From Flectonema sp. DT1601 (taxonomy: Eukaryota; Euglenozoa; Diplonemea; Diplonemida; Diplonemidae): a stretch of DNA of 64,000 nucleotides. Where the stretch lies: contig OZ025815.1 of NCBI GenBank assembly GCA_964019425.1, positions 496,001-560,000 of the forward strand, given 5' to 3'. The position numbers were made by a program, and so were the translations under genes. The notes under the pieces were generated by a model. That model saw nothing but the letters and a program-made list of their open reading frames with translations. It ran no database searches and was not told the origin of the DNA. Position 1 is the first letter of the stretch; each line of letters opens with the position of its first letter. Positions 1 to 9,251 of this stretch are shown in pieces.

Positions 1-384
1 CCGTCTCCCTCTCCTCATACACTGTAAATGGTACATTCCGAGACAGCGGTACAGAATCACTCGGCACTGCAATACCACACTCAACCAATTCTCTTGCATG
101 TTTCTCTGCCAACTTCGAAGTTGCCCTCTTCGAGAGCCGTGCATTGACAGAAGAATCCCTAGGAAAGAAGGTGAGGTTCCAAACATAATCAAACCTCTTC
201 AGGACCGATGGCAACATCCTCCCCCTTACAGCTGAAACATCCATCTTAGGTGTAGGGGCCACATGTAGTGGTGAAGATATCTCCTCCTTCGTTATGGGGA
301 TGCGCGTGCTCTTTGTTCTGTGCGTGAACTGCGCTGCTACGCCCCGCATCACATCCCGTTCACTCGCATTCTTTGATCTATCAA

Positions 385-1599
385 CTACAGGAAACAGGTG
401 ACATCCCCTGTCTTTAACGCCCTCGCCATTGCAATTGGGTTTCCGCCGTACCTCAGCGTGGTGTCTGAAAGGGCCGACACTCCTGCATGCTTGGCCAGCC
501 TGCTTATCAGCCCTTCTGTGAGTCCTTGCTGCTCTTGGTCCGATGCCAGAACCTCCAACAGATGACTTATCGCACCTCTTTTTATTGAGTGGGCGGTGTA
601 TCTTTTCATCCTGCCGTCCTGCTGGAACGTTTTCACTAATTTTGACGTGTCCCACGGGTGTAGTTTTTTGAACTCCCCCATCGCATCCAGCAAGATCTTT
701 ATCTCTTCTGTGTGATTCCCCTTTATCACCGTCCATCTGCTTGGCGAGTAAGGGTTTGCCCTCCTTCCCTTCGGCGTGCGGAACCAATCTATAATGATCT
801 CTGACGGACTTACAGAGATGAACTGGTCCCTTGAGAGCGCTGCGGTCTCGCCCCATCTTGATGCAGTCTTCCAGCACACTAGCATTGCCAAGTGGGTCTT
901 TAAGTCTTGCCCCCTTGCCCAATCCACCAGGTCGAAACTTGTCATTGGCGTTGCCTGTTCCAGCGGTATTGCCGCCCCGTTCGCCCTCAGTGCTGCAGCC
1001 AAGCTCAACAGCGGTCCGTTTTCTATTCCGATCCTCCCCATCACTGCAGACAGACTCTTTGCATAAGAGAGAAGCCCTTGCACTGCCACACCTGTCGCCA
1101 TCACGAACAGAACAGCCGAGCTTGCGTTTGCTGGTTTCTCCTTTTCCCTTGCCCAGGCCCGAAATCTTCTCCACAGATTCCGCCTGCTTGCTGTTGTCTT
1201 TGAGGCCCACATCTTCTCCAGTGTTTCTTGAAGCTTTTCTGTCGCCTCCATGTATGTGACGGAATCCTCGGCATGCCGCCTCTTCGTCCCCTCTGGGCAT
1301 CCCTCCATCATGTCCAACAGGATCTTCCCAACCACATTTCCTTCTAATCCTTCTGAGGGCATTGTTTCCGTTGAATCTGCGATCTCTTCTGTTCCAACTG
1401 AGCTTATTTTCATCTCCCTTCCGCTGGGGAATCCTCGGACTGCGGATTTTACAATGTTGTCCGGGTCTTGAACGATTAAACTTACAGATCCTCCTAACCT
1501 TGCTTTTAGTCGGCTGCTCCTCAACACCTGTCTTGAGTGCTTCTGCATAAGTCTTGCGGGCTTTCTCAACTTTAACTTTGGCAATGGGGATGTTTCCAA
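385..1599 (-). CDS. Tyrosine recombinase of the left retroelement
   Basis: Part of the fossil element at 1-2143. About 404 residues. The C-terminal half carries the phage-integrase-type catalytic pattern: an Arg in TASRWGET, a His/Arg box in AHSIKRGA, a His in LAKHAG and a Tyr in TLRYGG. It is a clear homologue of the recombinase at 3642-4673. In family terms the enzyme would insert a circular DNA intermediate. The first 80 residues or so are basic and unlike the second recombinase. Confidence 0.75.
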   Translation of the reverse strand: METSPLPKLKLRKPARLMQKHSRQVLRSSRLKARLGGSVSLIVQDPDNIVKSAVRGFPSGREMKISSVGTEEIADSTETMPSEGLEGNVVGKILLDMMEGCPEGTKRRHAEDSVTYMEATEKLQETLEKMWASKTTASRRNLWRRFRAWAREKEKPANASSAVLFVMATGVAVQGLLSYAKSLSAVMGRIGIENGPLLSLAAALRANGAAIPLEQATPMTSFDLVDWARGQDLKTHLAMLVCWKTASRWGETAALSRDQFISVSPSEIIIDWFRTPKGRRANPYSPSRWTVIKGNHTEEIKILLDAMGEFKKLHPWDTSKLVKTFQQDGRMKRYTAHSIKRGAISHLLEVLASDQEQQGLTEGLISRLAKHAGVSALSDTTLRYGGNPIAMARALKTGDVTCFL

Positions 1600-1668
1600 T
1601 ACTTGCGTGTCTAACCTTCGTTTTAGGAACGTTGGTTTTGTTGTTACTTGCAGGGTCCGGTCGGCTGG

Positions 1669-2143
1669 TCACTTCGCGAACCCTCTCCCGTTTCCCGACG
1701 ATGGATACGTAGAGACAAACGATCTCCCCCCTTTCCGTTTCGGTTGTTGCATCTTCGCATTTCTATTTCTCTTCGCTATTGCGTTTGCTTTCTCCAGAGG
1801 GTCCTCCGATGCAACTTCTAAGATCATCTCCAACTCTGATCTCTTCGTACCATCCTTGCAAAAGTAATACTGCATCCGCAGTTGCTCCAACAGCTCGTTC
1901 CCCAACTCCACAAAGTGCGGGTTCTCCTCCCACCCTTCAACGTACTCCAAACCGAGAACGAAGTTCTTCAACTGCCTGAAGAAGCCAAGTAGCTGGCCCC
2001 CACCAACCTTGTACTCCAGACCGTTCACATATCGCTCCCTGATCCCATGGATCAGTGCCTCGGTCTTTCCTGACTTCATAACGGATGCCCACTTTGTTAC
2101 ATCCCTACCAACGATTCTAAAGCTACAGTTTCTGTACTTTATT
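1669..2143 (-). CDS. Gag-like/ORF2 tail of the left retroelement (5' part absent)
   Basis: Part of the fossil element at 1-2143. The frame is open up to the boundary with the neighbouring element at 2144, so the beginning of this protein is missing. It ends in a basic, Gly-rich tail (motif KRKGGRSF) just upstream of the recombinase, as ORF2 of the neighbouring element does. No zinc knuckle is visible. Function is inferred from position only. Confidence 0.5.
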
Positions 2144-2199
2144 GGTTTGGCTGGCTTTGCTTTAAAGAAAACAACTTTTTTGTTTTTTAAATGGCAAAA
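2144..2199 (+). repeat. Left 56-bp direct repeat of the YR element
   Basis: Identical to 6839-6894. It starts GGTTTGGCTGGCTTTGC and ends in ATGGCAAAA, so the repeat includes the first codons (Met-Ala-Lys) of ORF1. It directly abuts the interrupted or truncated frame of the left element. Confidence 0.9.
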
Positions 2200-2973
2200 G
2201 GCTACGATTTCGAGTTCCCGTCAGCATTAGCTGAGGCATGGGGACGGAGGGTCGGAGAAGTTCCGCAAAGACAGCATGTTGACTTGGTGAAGTTGGTGAA
2301 GCTTGTACCAATACCAGTTGACTTGGCTTTGTTGGAGTCCGATAGGGAGTTGCAGAGCCTGGTTAGGCTTACTGTTGCCCTTTGCCTTGGGGTGCAGTAT
2401 GCAGCGATTGAAAAAGTTTCAATCAAAAAGATGTTGGTAGTGTTGGCAATGATGTCTTCGGTGAATAGGGCCGGCGTTGCGGAGCGGGCTGCGAAGGCAA
2501 GCAGTCGCCTGGCTTCGGGGGATTCGAACCGCCTGGTGACCCATGATGAAGCTGCGGATGCAATGGAGAGTTTGCGCGTCGACACTGATGTGTTGAGGAA
2601 GGCAACGGCTGAGAGCTTACGCCAAGGCGAAGAGAAAATCCAAGGACTGAGGAGCGAGGCTGGTCAGGCGTTTGCGGATCTACATCGCGGTGCGCAATCG
2701 ACAAGGCGGCACATGACGGAAGCGGAGTCCCGCCAGACACGGATGGAGGAGATGATGCAGGGGTTCGTTCAGCAGCAGCAGTCCGTGATGGCACGACTGG
2801 AAGGTGAGATTGAAACCCTGAAGGCAGGTATGGGAAGGCCGCAAGTTGTTCCACAAGGGCCACCGCCGGTTAGGACGGATCAGGACTCAATGATGAGCTC
2901 CATTACGGCAGCGATCCAGCAAGCTGCAACAAAGCCACAGGTAACAGAAGGTTTCCTCCAAGCATGGTGGTAG
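2191..2973 (+). CDS. ORF1 (gag-like, coiled coil) of the right retroelement
   Basis: Part of the fossil element at 2144-6894. About 260 residues starting MAKGYDFEFP inside the terminal repeat. Residues about 125-215 are rich in Glu, Gln, Arg and Ala with heptad spacing (motifs RKATAESLRQ and QTRMEEMMQGF), so a coiled coil is likely. No zinc finger is visible. The position of a first ORF before the recombinase suggests a structural gag-like role; this is inference. Its end overlaps the next ORF by 10 bp in another frame. Confidence 0.55.
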   Translation: MAKGYDFEFPSALAEAWGRRVGEVPQRQHVDLVKLVKLVPIPVDLALLESDRELQSLVRLTVALCLGVQYAAIEKVSIKKMLVVLAMMSSVNRAGVAERAAKASSRLASGDSNRLVTHDEAADAMESLRVDTDVLRKATAESLRQGEEKIQGLRSEAGQAFADLHRGAQSTRRHMTEAESRQTRMEEMMQGFVQQQQSVMARLEGEIETLKAGMGRPQVVPQGPPPVRTDQDSMMSSITAAIQQAATKPQVTEGFLQAWW

Positions 2974-3590
2974 GCTCCAAGGTTACGGACGGAGGCTCAA
3001 GAGGGATTGTTGTCTGCGTGGCACCGGCTGATGTGACGATTGCAGTCTTGCACAACGACAGTGGGCTGTGGCGCCTCACACCAGAGGAGTTCAGGGCAGG
3101 GGGCTGGTCGGTGCAGCATTGGAACCCGGAAATTGCCGCGTCGCATGCACCTGTTGAGGACATCGCGAGGAATGCGGAGTTGTGGCTGGGATATGCGGAG
3201 CGTGATGACGTGTGCCGTTCGCTGCTGAGGCGCGCGATTGTTGAGAGGTATTCCGGGGGCTCTGGGGCAGTTGCGAGTGAGGTAGTGAAGAGGCTTGCGA
3301 ATGCAGTTGAGAGGGCTGTTTTGGGAGGTACGGAAGGGGCCATAGCGGCACTACACCAGATGATGGAGTGGCAGCTGCTGCGCACAGAGAACGGGCCGCG
3401 GGGAGCTGAAGCATACTACGAAACCCTTGATGCTGCGAGGGATACCCCGTCGACAGCGCAGGCAAGGAAGGCAGCGCAGAAAGTGTCGAAGGGGCACCGG
3501 GTGGGGGCGACCCATAAGGGGCCACCGGCTGCTCCTCCAAGGGCGTATGTTCCAAGTTCAAAAAACGGGCAGTTGGGCAGGGGAAAATGA
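2964..3590 (+). CDS. ORF2 of the right retroelement, unknown role
   Basis: Part of the fossil element at 2144-6894. About 208 residues, opening with a short beta-rich stretch (GGSRGIVVCVAPADV), then an alpha-helical middle, and ending in a basic Pro/Gly tail. The matching place in the left element holds a diverged relative with a similar basic tail. It overlaps ORF1 by 10 bp. I do not recognise a domain. Confidence 0.5.
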   Translation: MVVGSKVTDGGSRGIVVCVAPADVTIAVLHNDSGLWRLTPEEFRAGGWSVQHWNPEIAASHAPVEDIARNAELWLGYAERDDVCRSLLRRAIVERYSGGSGAVASEVVKRLANAVERAVLGGTEGAIAALHQMMEWQLLRTENGPRGAEAYYETLDAARDTPSTAQARKAAQKVSKGHRVGATHKGPPAAPPRAYVPSSKNGQLGRGK

Positions 3591-3641
3591 ATCCTTGCCC
3601 CCACAAAACCAGCCAGCTACGGGGCACTGGTTGGCAGCGTT

Positions 3642-4673
3642 ATGAGGATGTCCCCAAGACAAGGGTCCGGCGGGTGTGGGCACCCAGTGGTAGTGACTAC
3701 AGCTACAAAGGGTTCGCCGGGCATCCCATCGCTCTTTGGAAGGGTTGTGCTGGAGCACATTGCCAGGGAGCAGCACGATACCGGAAGAACTGGGGAGGCA
3801 GACGTCGACTACGACGTGGCTCTAGAAAGGCTCGGGATCGTGATTGCCAACCTCTGGGCAACAGAGACGACGTCGAAGAGACGCAACCTCTGGGGAAGGA
3901 TGGAGAGATGGGCTCGGTCGCGAGGGCTCCCCGTCGATGCCGAGACCGCGGCTCTATTCGTCGTGGCAACAGGTGTCCGCCCCCAGGGGCAACTTCAGTA
4001 TGCCAAGGCACTGTCGGGTGTCTTCCGTCACCTGGGAGTGGAGAACCAGCCCCTTCTAAGTCTCGCAGGCGCTTTGAGGACGGACGGTGCGTCGATTCCG
4101 GTGACGCAGGCAAGGCCGATGACGAGGCAGCAACTGCTAGGTTGGGTGCGGCAACTGGGACCGGAGCTGAGGCTGGCGGCTCTCGTTTGCTGGAAGACGG
4201 CATCTCGCTGGGGGGAGGTGCGCCTCTTGACATCAGAGCACTTCATTTTGGTCGAAGACTCGGAGGTGATTGTGGATTGGGGGGTCCTGCCGAAGCACCG
4301 CCGCGGGAACCCGTACGTCGCTTCGAGGTGGGCGGTGATCCGGGGCGATTTGGTGGGAGAGATTGCAGCTCTCGTCAGGCTTCTGTCCCCGTTCGACCTC
4401 CTCGCGGAGGCAACAACAGGGAGGATTGCGCACCACTGGCAACAGGTCCCTGGGATGGAAGGGTTGACAGGGCACTCCATAAAAAGAGGTGCGGCATCCG
4501 TTCTGATGGCCGCCCTCGCAGATGGGAGGATTGCCGATGCGGTACTGGTGTCTCGCCTCCTGAAGCACTCGGAAGGAGGGCCGGCGATATCGCAAACGAC
4601 GCTGAGGTACAGCTCGAATGCAGTCGACACGGCACGCGCTCTCCAGACTTGGAAGGTGACGAGATTGCTTTGA
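3642..4673 (+). CDS. Tyrosine recombinase of the right retroelement
   Basis: Part of the fossil element at 2144-6894. About 343 residues with the full family pattern in the C-terminal half: TASRWGEV (Arg), GHSIKRGA (His and basic residues), LLKHSE (His) and TLRYSS (Tyr). It aligns along its length with the recombinase at 385-1599. The other frame across the same stretch is long and open but is a shadow of this gene. Confidence 0.8.
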   Translation: MRMSPRQGSGGCGHPVVVTTATKGSPGIPSLFGRVVLEHIAREQHDTGRTGEADVDYDVALERLGIVIANLWATETTSKRRNLWGRMERWARSRGLPVDAETAALFVVATGVRPQGQLQYAKALSGVFRHLGVENQPLLSLAGALRTDGASIPVTQARPMTRQQLLGWVRQLGPELRLAALVCWKTASRWGEVRLLTSEHFILVEDSEVIVDWGVLPKHRRGNPYVASRWAVIRGDLVGEIAALVRLLSPFDLLAEATTGRIAHHWQQVPGMEGLTGHSIKRGAASVLMAALADGRIADAVLVSRLLKHSEGGPAISQTTLRYSSNAVDTARALQTWKVTRLL

Positions 4674-4726
4674 GTAAGGCGGATGTGTATACTGCGCTGG
4701 GTAGGAACGTCGCTCGGGGCACTTCG

Positions 4727-6343
4727 ATGCATAGCATTGCCCGCAGGGGGAAGAGGACACGTATTCCGGCGACGGAGGGGGAACGTAGGTCGCCTCTTCA
4801 CGTGGGGTCGATTGAGCCGATGGATGTTCAGGGATTGCGCAGCCGCCTTTCAGCTGATGCGAGGGAGAGGTTTGACACAGTTTGGAAGATGACTTTCTAC
4901 CCTGTAGTTGGCAGGCGCAGGCAACCTCCCGAATCATCTTTATCGTCGGAGCATGCTGGCCTCCTTGTTGAACACTCGGTTGCTCGGGTAGCGATTGGGC
5001 CCGGGCGATCAGGGAATGTCCCGTTCACGGTGTTGGAGGAGAAGCCGGAGGGGCTGAGGCAGCGGTTTATCCTCTGGACGAGGGATGCGAACCGCTGGGC
5101 AGAGGGGCTGTACAAGGCGAAGGTTCCGCTCAGGCACGTTTCTGGTTACCTCGATTCGGTGAGGGCTGAGTGTGCCACGACGAGGGACTTTAAGACCGGG
5201 TTCTATGCCATTGAAATACCAGAGGATGCGCGTGACCTTTTTCGCTTTCGTGCAGCCGACGGGTTGTGGTATGAGCTCTGCCGTCTGCCGATGGGGCATG
5301 TGTGTGCTCCCGAAATCATGCACACGCTTGCGGCGGCAGCAGCTGGTGATCCGTCTTATGTGAGTGATGGGTGGGCAGCGACTGGTGTGGATGTTGATAT
5401 CTTCATTGATAACATTCGCTACACTGGTGATTCTGGCGCTGTGCTCGCGGCGACCTATAATTTGGACGAGACTGCTGATCGCTGTAACCTGACATGGAAG
5501 CCGGCCGATAGCAATACGGCGGCCCAGAAGTATACATTTCTTGGCGTTGACTTCGACCATGGCAGCCATGAGGTTCGTGCCAGTGAGAAGATTAGGAGGA
5601 AGATTATGGAGTGTGACCTCTTATCGATGGGGGCAGGTGCGATCGAGTCCCTTGGGGGCCGTCTCATGCATGCTTCCGCTATCTCGGCCACCTCACCAGG
5701 GGCTTTCTGGTTTGCGATGAAGTTCATCCGAAGGATTTCGAACAGCCTGAATAGCGGCAGACGGGCACCTTCTGATGTTGTACGGATACCACGGTCTGTT
5801 CAGAGAGAGCTGGCATCATGGTCAAATGAAGCGGTTAATGGGAGGTTGATTTCCGAACCTTTCAGCCACCAGGAGAAGCTCTTTACTGTATTTATCGATG
5901 CCTCGCTTCGTGGCTGGGGGGGTGTGATCGTTGACGATGCGACGGCTGAGGTGACCGTTCTTGGGAACTCCTGGGGGCCGTCTGAGCAGTCGCTACATAT
6001 TAATGTTCTGGAGGCACTGGCTCTCAGGAATACTGTTGTGGCATTGCCGGATTCTTGCAACGGGCGGTCTGTGGCGTTCTGGATTGACAACACATCGGTT
6101 TTGGGCGTTGCGCGCAAGCGGATGTCTATGAGATGCCGCCGACTTAATGATGCAGTAGTTCAGTCCATTACATTTCTTAGGGAACGACAGATTTCATTTG
6201 AGATGAGATACATCGTTTCTGCACAGAACCCAGCCGACCTCCCATCACGCATTGAGCCTTGCAAGATAGACTCTCTTGCTCATATGCGTGATGTCCAACT
6301 TGCGGTGCAGGAATTTTTGACTCGCGATGTGGTGGTGGCGTGA
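4727..6343 (+). CDS. Reverse transcriptase-RNase H of the right retroelement
   Basis: Part of the fossil element at 2144-6894. About 538 residues from the first Met after the recombinase. The RT fingers/palm are recognisable from DFKTGFYAIEIP through LPMGHVCAPEIMH to VDIFIDNIRYTGD. The polymerase signature reads FIDN where most reverse transcriptases have YxDD. RNase H follows (FTVFIDASLRGWGG, then SLHINVLEALAL, then AFWIDNTSVLG). The C-terminal end (VSAQNPADLPSR) is typical of RNase H in this group. Confidence 0.8.
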   Translation: MHSIARRGKRTRIPATEGERRSPLHVGSIEPMDVQGLRSRLSADARERFDTVWKMTFYPVVGRRRQPPESSLSSEHAGLLVEHSVARVAIGPGRSGNVPFTVLEEKPEGLRQRFILWTRDANRWAEGLYKAKVPLRHVSGYLDSVRAECATTRDFKTGFYAIEIPEDARDLFRFRAADGLWYELCRLPMGHVCAPEIMHTLAAAAAGDPSYVSDGWAATGVDVDIFIDNIRYTGDSGAVLAATYNLDETADRCNLTWKPADSNTAAQKYTFLGVDFDHGSHEVRASEKIRRKIMECDLLSMGAGAIESLGGRLMHASAISATSPGAFWFAMKFIRRISNSLNSGRRAPSDVVRIPRSVQRELASWSNEAVNGRLISEPFSHQEKLFTVFIDASLRGWGGVIVDDATAEVTVLGNSWGPSEQSLHINVLEALALRNTVVALPDSCNGRSVAFWIDNTSVLGVARKRMSMRCRRLNDAVVQSITFLRERQISFEMRYIVSAQNPADLPSRIEPCKIDSLAHMRDVQLAVQEFLTRDVVVA

Positions 6344-6838
6344 CGGCGCCCCCGTCCCGTGGCCATGCATGCCTTTCGCAGCCTGGTCCGGACGATTTCG
6401 CCTCTGTGGCGCCCTGCTACCCCCGTCGCAAATGAATATACTTCGTACGTGGACAATACTTCAACTATCGATTAATATAATTCACAACCATCATCTCCCA
6501 TCACAGCTGCGATATACTTTATGGATGAGACACGACGGCATGTCAGAATTCGATATAGCTGATCAATTGCAATTATCCTTAATTGGATTCCGTCATTCTC
6601 CTTTAGTATTAATTGCTTGCTTACTCCCTCTCTGTTTTCTATTTCATTATTATTTTTACATTTCTATAGCAGATATCGCATAGAAAATGCAGAGCGGTTC
6701 CCTCACCTTTACAGGGAACAGCTCAAATGGCATAGCGATATCACAGCCTTGATTAAGCGCTTGTCGCCGACTTTTTGTAAAGAGATTTTACTTTATTTCG
6801 CCGTTATTCTCTGGTGAATATTGTTCTTTCTACTTTCA

Positions 6839-6894
6839 GGTTTGGCTGGCTTTGCTTTAAAGAAAACAACTTTTTTGTTTTTTAAATGGCAAAA
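6839..6894 (+). repeat. Right 56-bp direct repeat of the YR element
   Basis: Identical to 2144-2199, including the terminal ATGGCAAAA. It is followed by a different 40-codon open stretch (6886-7008, starting MAKFKYKF) before the tRNA-like sequence; whether this belongs to another element's leader is unknown. Nothing else is recognisable between 6895 and 7025. Confidence 0.9.
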
Positions 6895-7025
6895 TTTAAA
6901 TATAAGTTTTCTTGTGATGAAGACAGGGGTGTGAGAACTGATAAAGGGATAGAAATATTTGATATCGTCAGAAAACTAATAGAGACATTGACCTATATAA
7001 ATAAATAAAGGAACGGCGATTATGT

Positions 7026-7098
7026 GGCTACATAGCTCAATTGATAGAACGCCGGTCTGAAAGAATGGCGGTCGAGGGTTCAAAACCCGCTGACGGCG
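7026..7098 (+). pseudogene. Decayed tRNA-like sequence (tRNA-Phe-like, GAA)
   Basis: A 73-nt stretch can be laid out as a tRNA: an A-box-like TAGCTCAATTGATAGAAC, an anticodon loop CTGAAAG giving GAA (Phe), and a B-box-like GGGTTCAAAACCC with a good T stem. The acceptor stem GGCTACA/TGACGGC pairs at only four of seven positions and the D and anticodon stems each have a mismatch, so it is unlikely to be functional. A run of five T (7100-7104) follows, as a Pol III terminator would. It may be a dead tRNA gene or the head of a tRNA-derived SINE. Confidence 0.5.
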
Positions 7099-7155
7099 GT
7101 TTTTGTTTGGTGCTCAGTTTCGGTGGCAAATTACCTAAATGGAATTTTGAGACGT

Positions 7156-8740
7156 TCAGGCACTGCCCTGTTCGCGGAGGGCAGGTATGTAGGATATGCA
7201 GGGTAGGTGTTCCTTTTGGGAGGACCTACCCTGCAGGGCTGATAGCCACAGCCTCCTCAGAGATCTCTTCACCCCATCGTCAGTCTTCACCCCCAACACG
7301 ACCTGCACTTCCTTCGCTTTATCCGTAGGGGGGAACAACGTGACCAAGGTCAGCGATTCCCAGGCACCCAGCTCAGCCCCAGCCATTCTCCTTCTTACTT
7401 CCTTCGTGGTTGTGAGGTAAACTCCTCCCCCATCAGCCTTGTAGCTAGCCTCTGGTAACACCATGTTATCCGGCCAGTACTCCGGCACCAGCTCCAGTCT
7501 CGTCACCAAAGCCTCCTCCTTCAGGGCATCATTTTCGAACTTGCCTTGACGGGTGCAAGCTTACCCTCCCCCTTCGTCATCTGAGTCCTAAGACCCTCCC
7601 TCTCAGACAGTTGGGCTTCAGTAATTACCTTTGAGCTCTTTTTCCTGTCCCCTTCCAGTTCACGCATCATATTCAGATGGGGATTCTCATCCGATGCGAC
7701 TTCCCGTTGTACGACTGCCATCGCAAGTAGTACTGATCCAATCGTTCTTCTTTTTCTTGGAAGATTTGCTGTTGTTGCTGGAGCTGATGGCGAAGATTAT
7801 CCCCTTGGATTTTTAGTGACGTCTTCTGTTCCTCAAACTCCATACCCAGCATGTCCCTGAGACTCTGGAGCTCATATCTGCCCTTACCCATTTCATCCTC
7901 CTGATGGTGTTGCAGTTGGAGTCGTTGAAGTTCGGGGTCTTCTTCTTGCTTCTTTAACTCCTCGCTTCTCTGTTGCTGTTGATCATGCAGACGTTGCTCA
8001 CTTAGTTGCTGTTGCAGGGCCAATAACTCCTGCTTCCCGTCATCCTTCTCCTTGTTGTGCTGTTCGATAAGCAGCCGTTGTTTAAGCTGTAGGGCCACCT
8101 CCTGCTCCTTCAGACCTTCCTGGTTTTTCTTCTCCAGTTGTTGCTGTAAGTTCAGTAACTCCAGTTTACCCTTTTCCAATTCCACATTAAATTGCTGTTG
8201 TAGCAGATGCTGTTTTTCCTCCAGGCTTGTCTGTTGCAGTTCCTGTTGAATCCTGGGCTGTTCAAGTTGCTGTTGACGGTGGTCTTCCTCGAGTTGACAT
8301 CTTCTCCTGCGGGGAGACTCTCTCTCGATATCCTTCTCCTTGCTGTGCCGCTGTTCGAGTTGCTGCTGTTGGTTCAGGATTATCTCCTGTTTTTGTTGGG
8401 GGTCTGCCTTGAACTTAAGCAATTCTTGCTGTTGTTGGTTAAATAGTTCTTGGCTCTGTTGATGGTTTAGATGCTGTTGTTGGACTTGGTGATCAAGTTG
8501 CTGTTGCTGCTGTTGTTGCTTTTCATGCTGTTGTTGTTGTTGGTTCTCCAGTTCCTGCATCTGATGCTTCGTTTGGTGAAGCTCTGTTGTTGTTCCAGTA
8601 GTTGTTGTTTCTCCACTTGTTGATTCTTGTGATCCCCCAAGTCTTGTTCCAGTTGGGGCTTTTCCTGAGCAGCTCCTTCTCAAGAGTCGAGGAAAAGACA
8701 GGGCCAAGACCCCAGAGCCAACCCAAAACACATGGTAGAG
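7156..8740 (-). pseudogene. Glutamine-rich coiled-coil gene, probably broken
   Basis: On the minus strand, about 7673-8740 encodes a protein of almost pure Gln, Glu, Leu and Lys repeats (blocks such as QQQQLEKKNQEG and LLALQQQLSEQR), which would form a long coiled coil. Coding character then continues leftwards (motifs VASDENPHLNMMREL, then EALVTRLELVPEYWPDN and GGGVYLTTTKEVRRRMAG) but in other frames, so the gene is either decayed or contains sequence errors; no introns fit. The apparent first residues at 8741-8821 come from a repeat and are not trusted. I do not recognise the C-terminal part. The CAA/CAG-type microsatellite nature of 7,900-8,560 means length changes are to be expected here. 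Confidence 0.45.
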
Positions 8741-8843
8741 GACGAGGGGGATTAACTGTTTGATTTTGTACGTAAAATACAAATGTTTTGTATCATAAAA
8801 AACATAACGATAATTTAACATTAGTTCTGAGATACAGTGACTA
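8741..8843. repeat. 103-bp direct repeat, copy 1
   Basis: Nearly identical (about four differences) to 9149-9251. The core holds a palindrome-like ATACAAATGTTTTGTAT followed by CATAACGATAATTTAAC. A weaker relative (AAAATACAACTGTATTGTATCAT) is near 34,433. Confidence 0.9.
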
Positions 8844-9148
8844 GGTGTGATGCTTGACTTAGCCTTTTAAAGTAACTATTAGGTTTCGAGAGTAATCCAT
8901 ATACCTCTTACCTCCATTCTCTCATCATCAGTATGGTGTAGAAGTAAGTCAGTCATCTGTTGTGACTGAAGCATCTTAGTTAGCAAGGCTAGGATGTAGT
9001 TACTTTGTTATAATGTTTATAAAAAAAACATTCTTCTTGTTATTACTAGTTCGTAGCGCACTACTAGTGGAGCACTCTTCTACAATAAATGTAGAAAGTA
9101 TAAGATGATTAATTATCAAGATCTGATGCATAATCTGATACATCTTCA
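8844..9148. other. 305-bp segment between direct repeats, no gene
   Basis: AT-rich unique sequence between the two 103-bp repeats. No ORF, tRNA or inverted termini are seen. The unit of repeat plus segment is 408 bp, so this may be the remains of a small element or a local duplication. Confidence 0.5.
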
Positions 9149-9251
9149 GACGAGGGGGATTAACTGTTCGAGTTTGTACGTAAAATACAAATGTTTTGTA
9201 TCATAAACAACATAACGATAATTTAACATTAGTTCTGAGATACAGTGACTA
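9149..9251. repeat. 103-bp direct repeat, copy 2
   Basis: Second copy of 8741-8843. It encodes the last few residues and stop codon of the ORF that ends at 9229, so the repeat overlaps the 3' end of that gene. Confidence 0.9.

Larger units (their letters stand above)
1..2143 (-). mobile_element. Tyrosine-recombinase retrotransposon (VIPER/DIRS-like order), truncated by window edge
   Basis: A fossil retroelement on the minus strand. Its parts in order are a gag-like tail (about 1669-2143), a tyrosine recombinase (385-1599) and the beginning of a reverse transcriptase region (1-384) that continues beyond the window. All three match, part by part, the plus-strand element next to it, for example a shared NVPFTV motif at the start of the RT region, but the proteins are clearly diverged, so this is a different family member and not a copy. 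Its upstream end stops at 2143, exactly where the neighbouring element starts; no continuation of it was seen to the right of that element. Gag, then YR, then RT-RH is the order described for VIPER-type elements. Known of the family: YR elements integrate by recombination through a circular intermediate and lack an integrase of the DDE type. Confidence 0.75.
2144..6894 (+). mobile_element. Tyrosine-recombinase retrotransposon (VIPER/DIRS-like), looks whole
   Basis: A plus-strand element bounded by an identical 56-bp direct repeat (2144-2199 and 6839-6894). Parts in order are ORF1 (2191-2973), ORF2 (2964-3590), tyrosine recombinase (3642-4673), reverse transcriptase-RNase H (4727-6343) and about 500 bp of non-coding 3' sequence (6344-6838) in which I see no gene. 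All parts are open, and the repeats are identical, so the copy looks whole and young. Recombinase before RT is the VIPER-like order; Ngaro and PAT elements place it after. The family is known for split direct repeats; only the A1/A2 pair is visible here and no B1/B2 pair was found. No methyltransferase domain of the DIRS type was seen. Confidence 0.8.

Noticed and set aside
3587-4726. A long plus-strand frame overlapping the recombinase and running into the RT region
   Set aside because: It is a shadow frame: the 3642-4673 frame has the recombinase motifs and a homologue at 385-1599, while this stretch has no fold-like pattern. RT was started at the first Met after it.
8207-8446. Leu/Val-rich plus-strand frames at 8.05-8.45 kb that look like membrane proteins
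   Set aside because: They are the complement of the Gln-rich coding repeats on the other strand.
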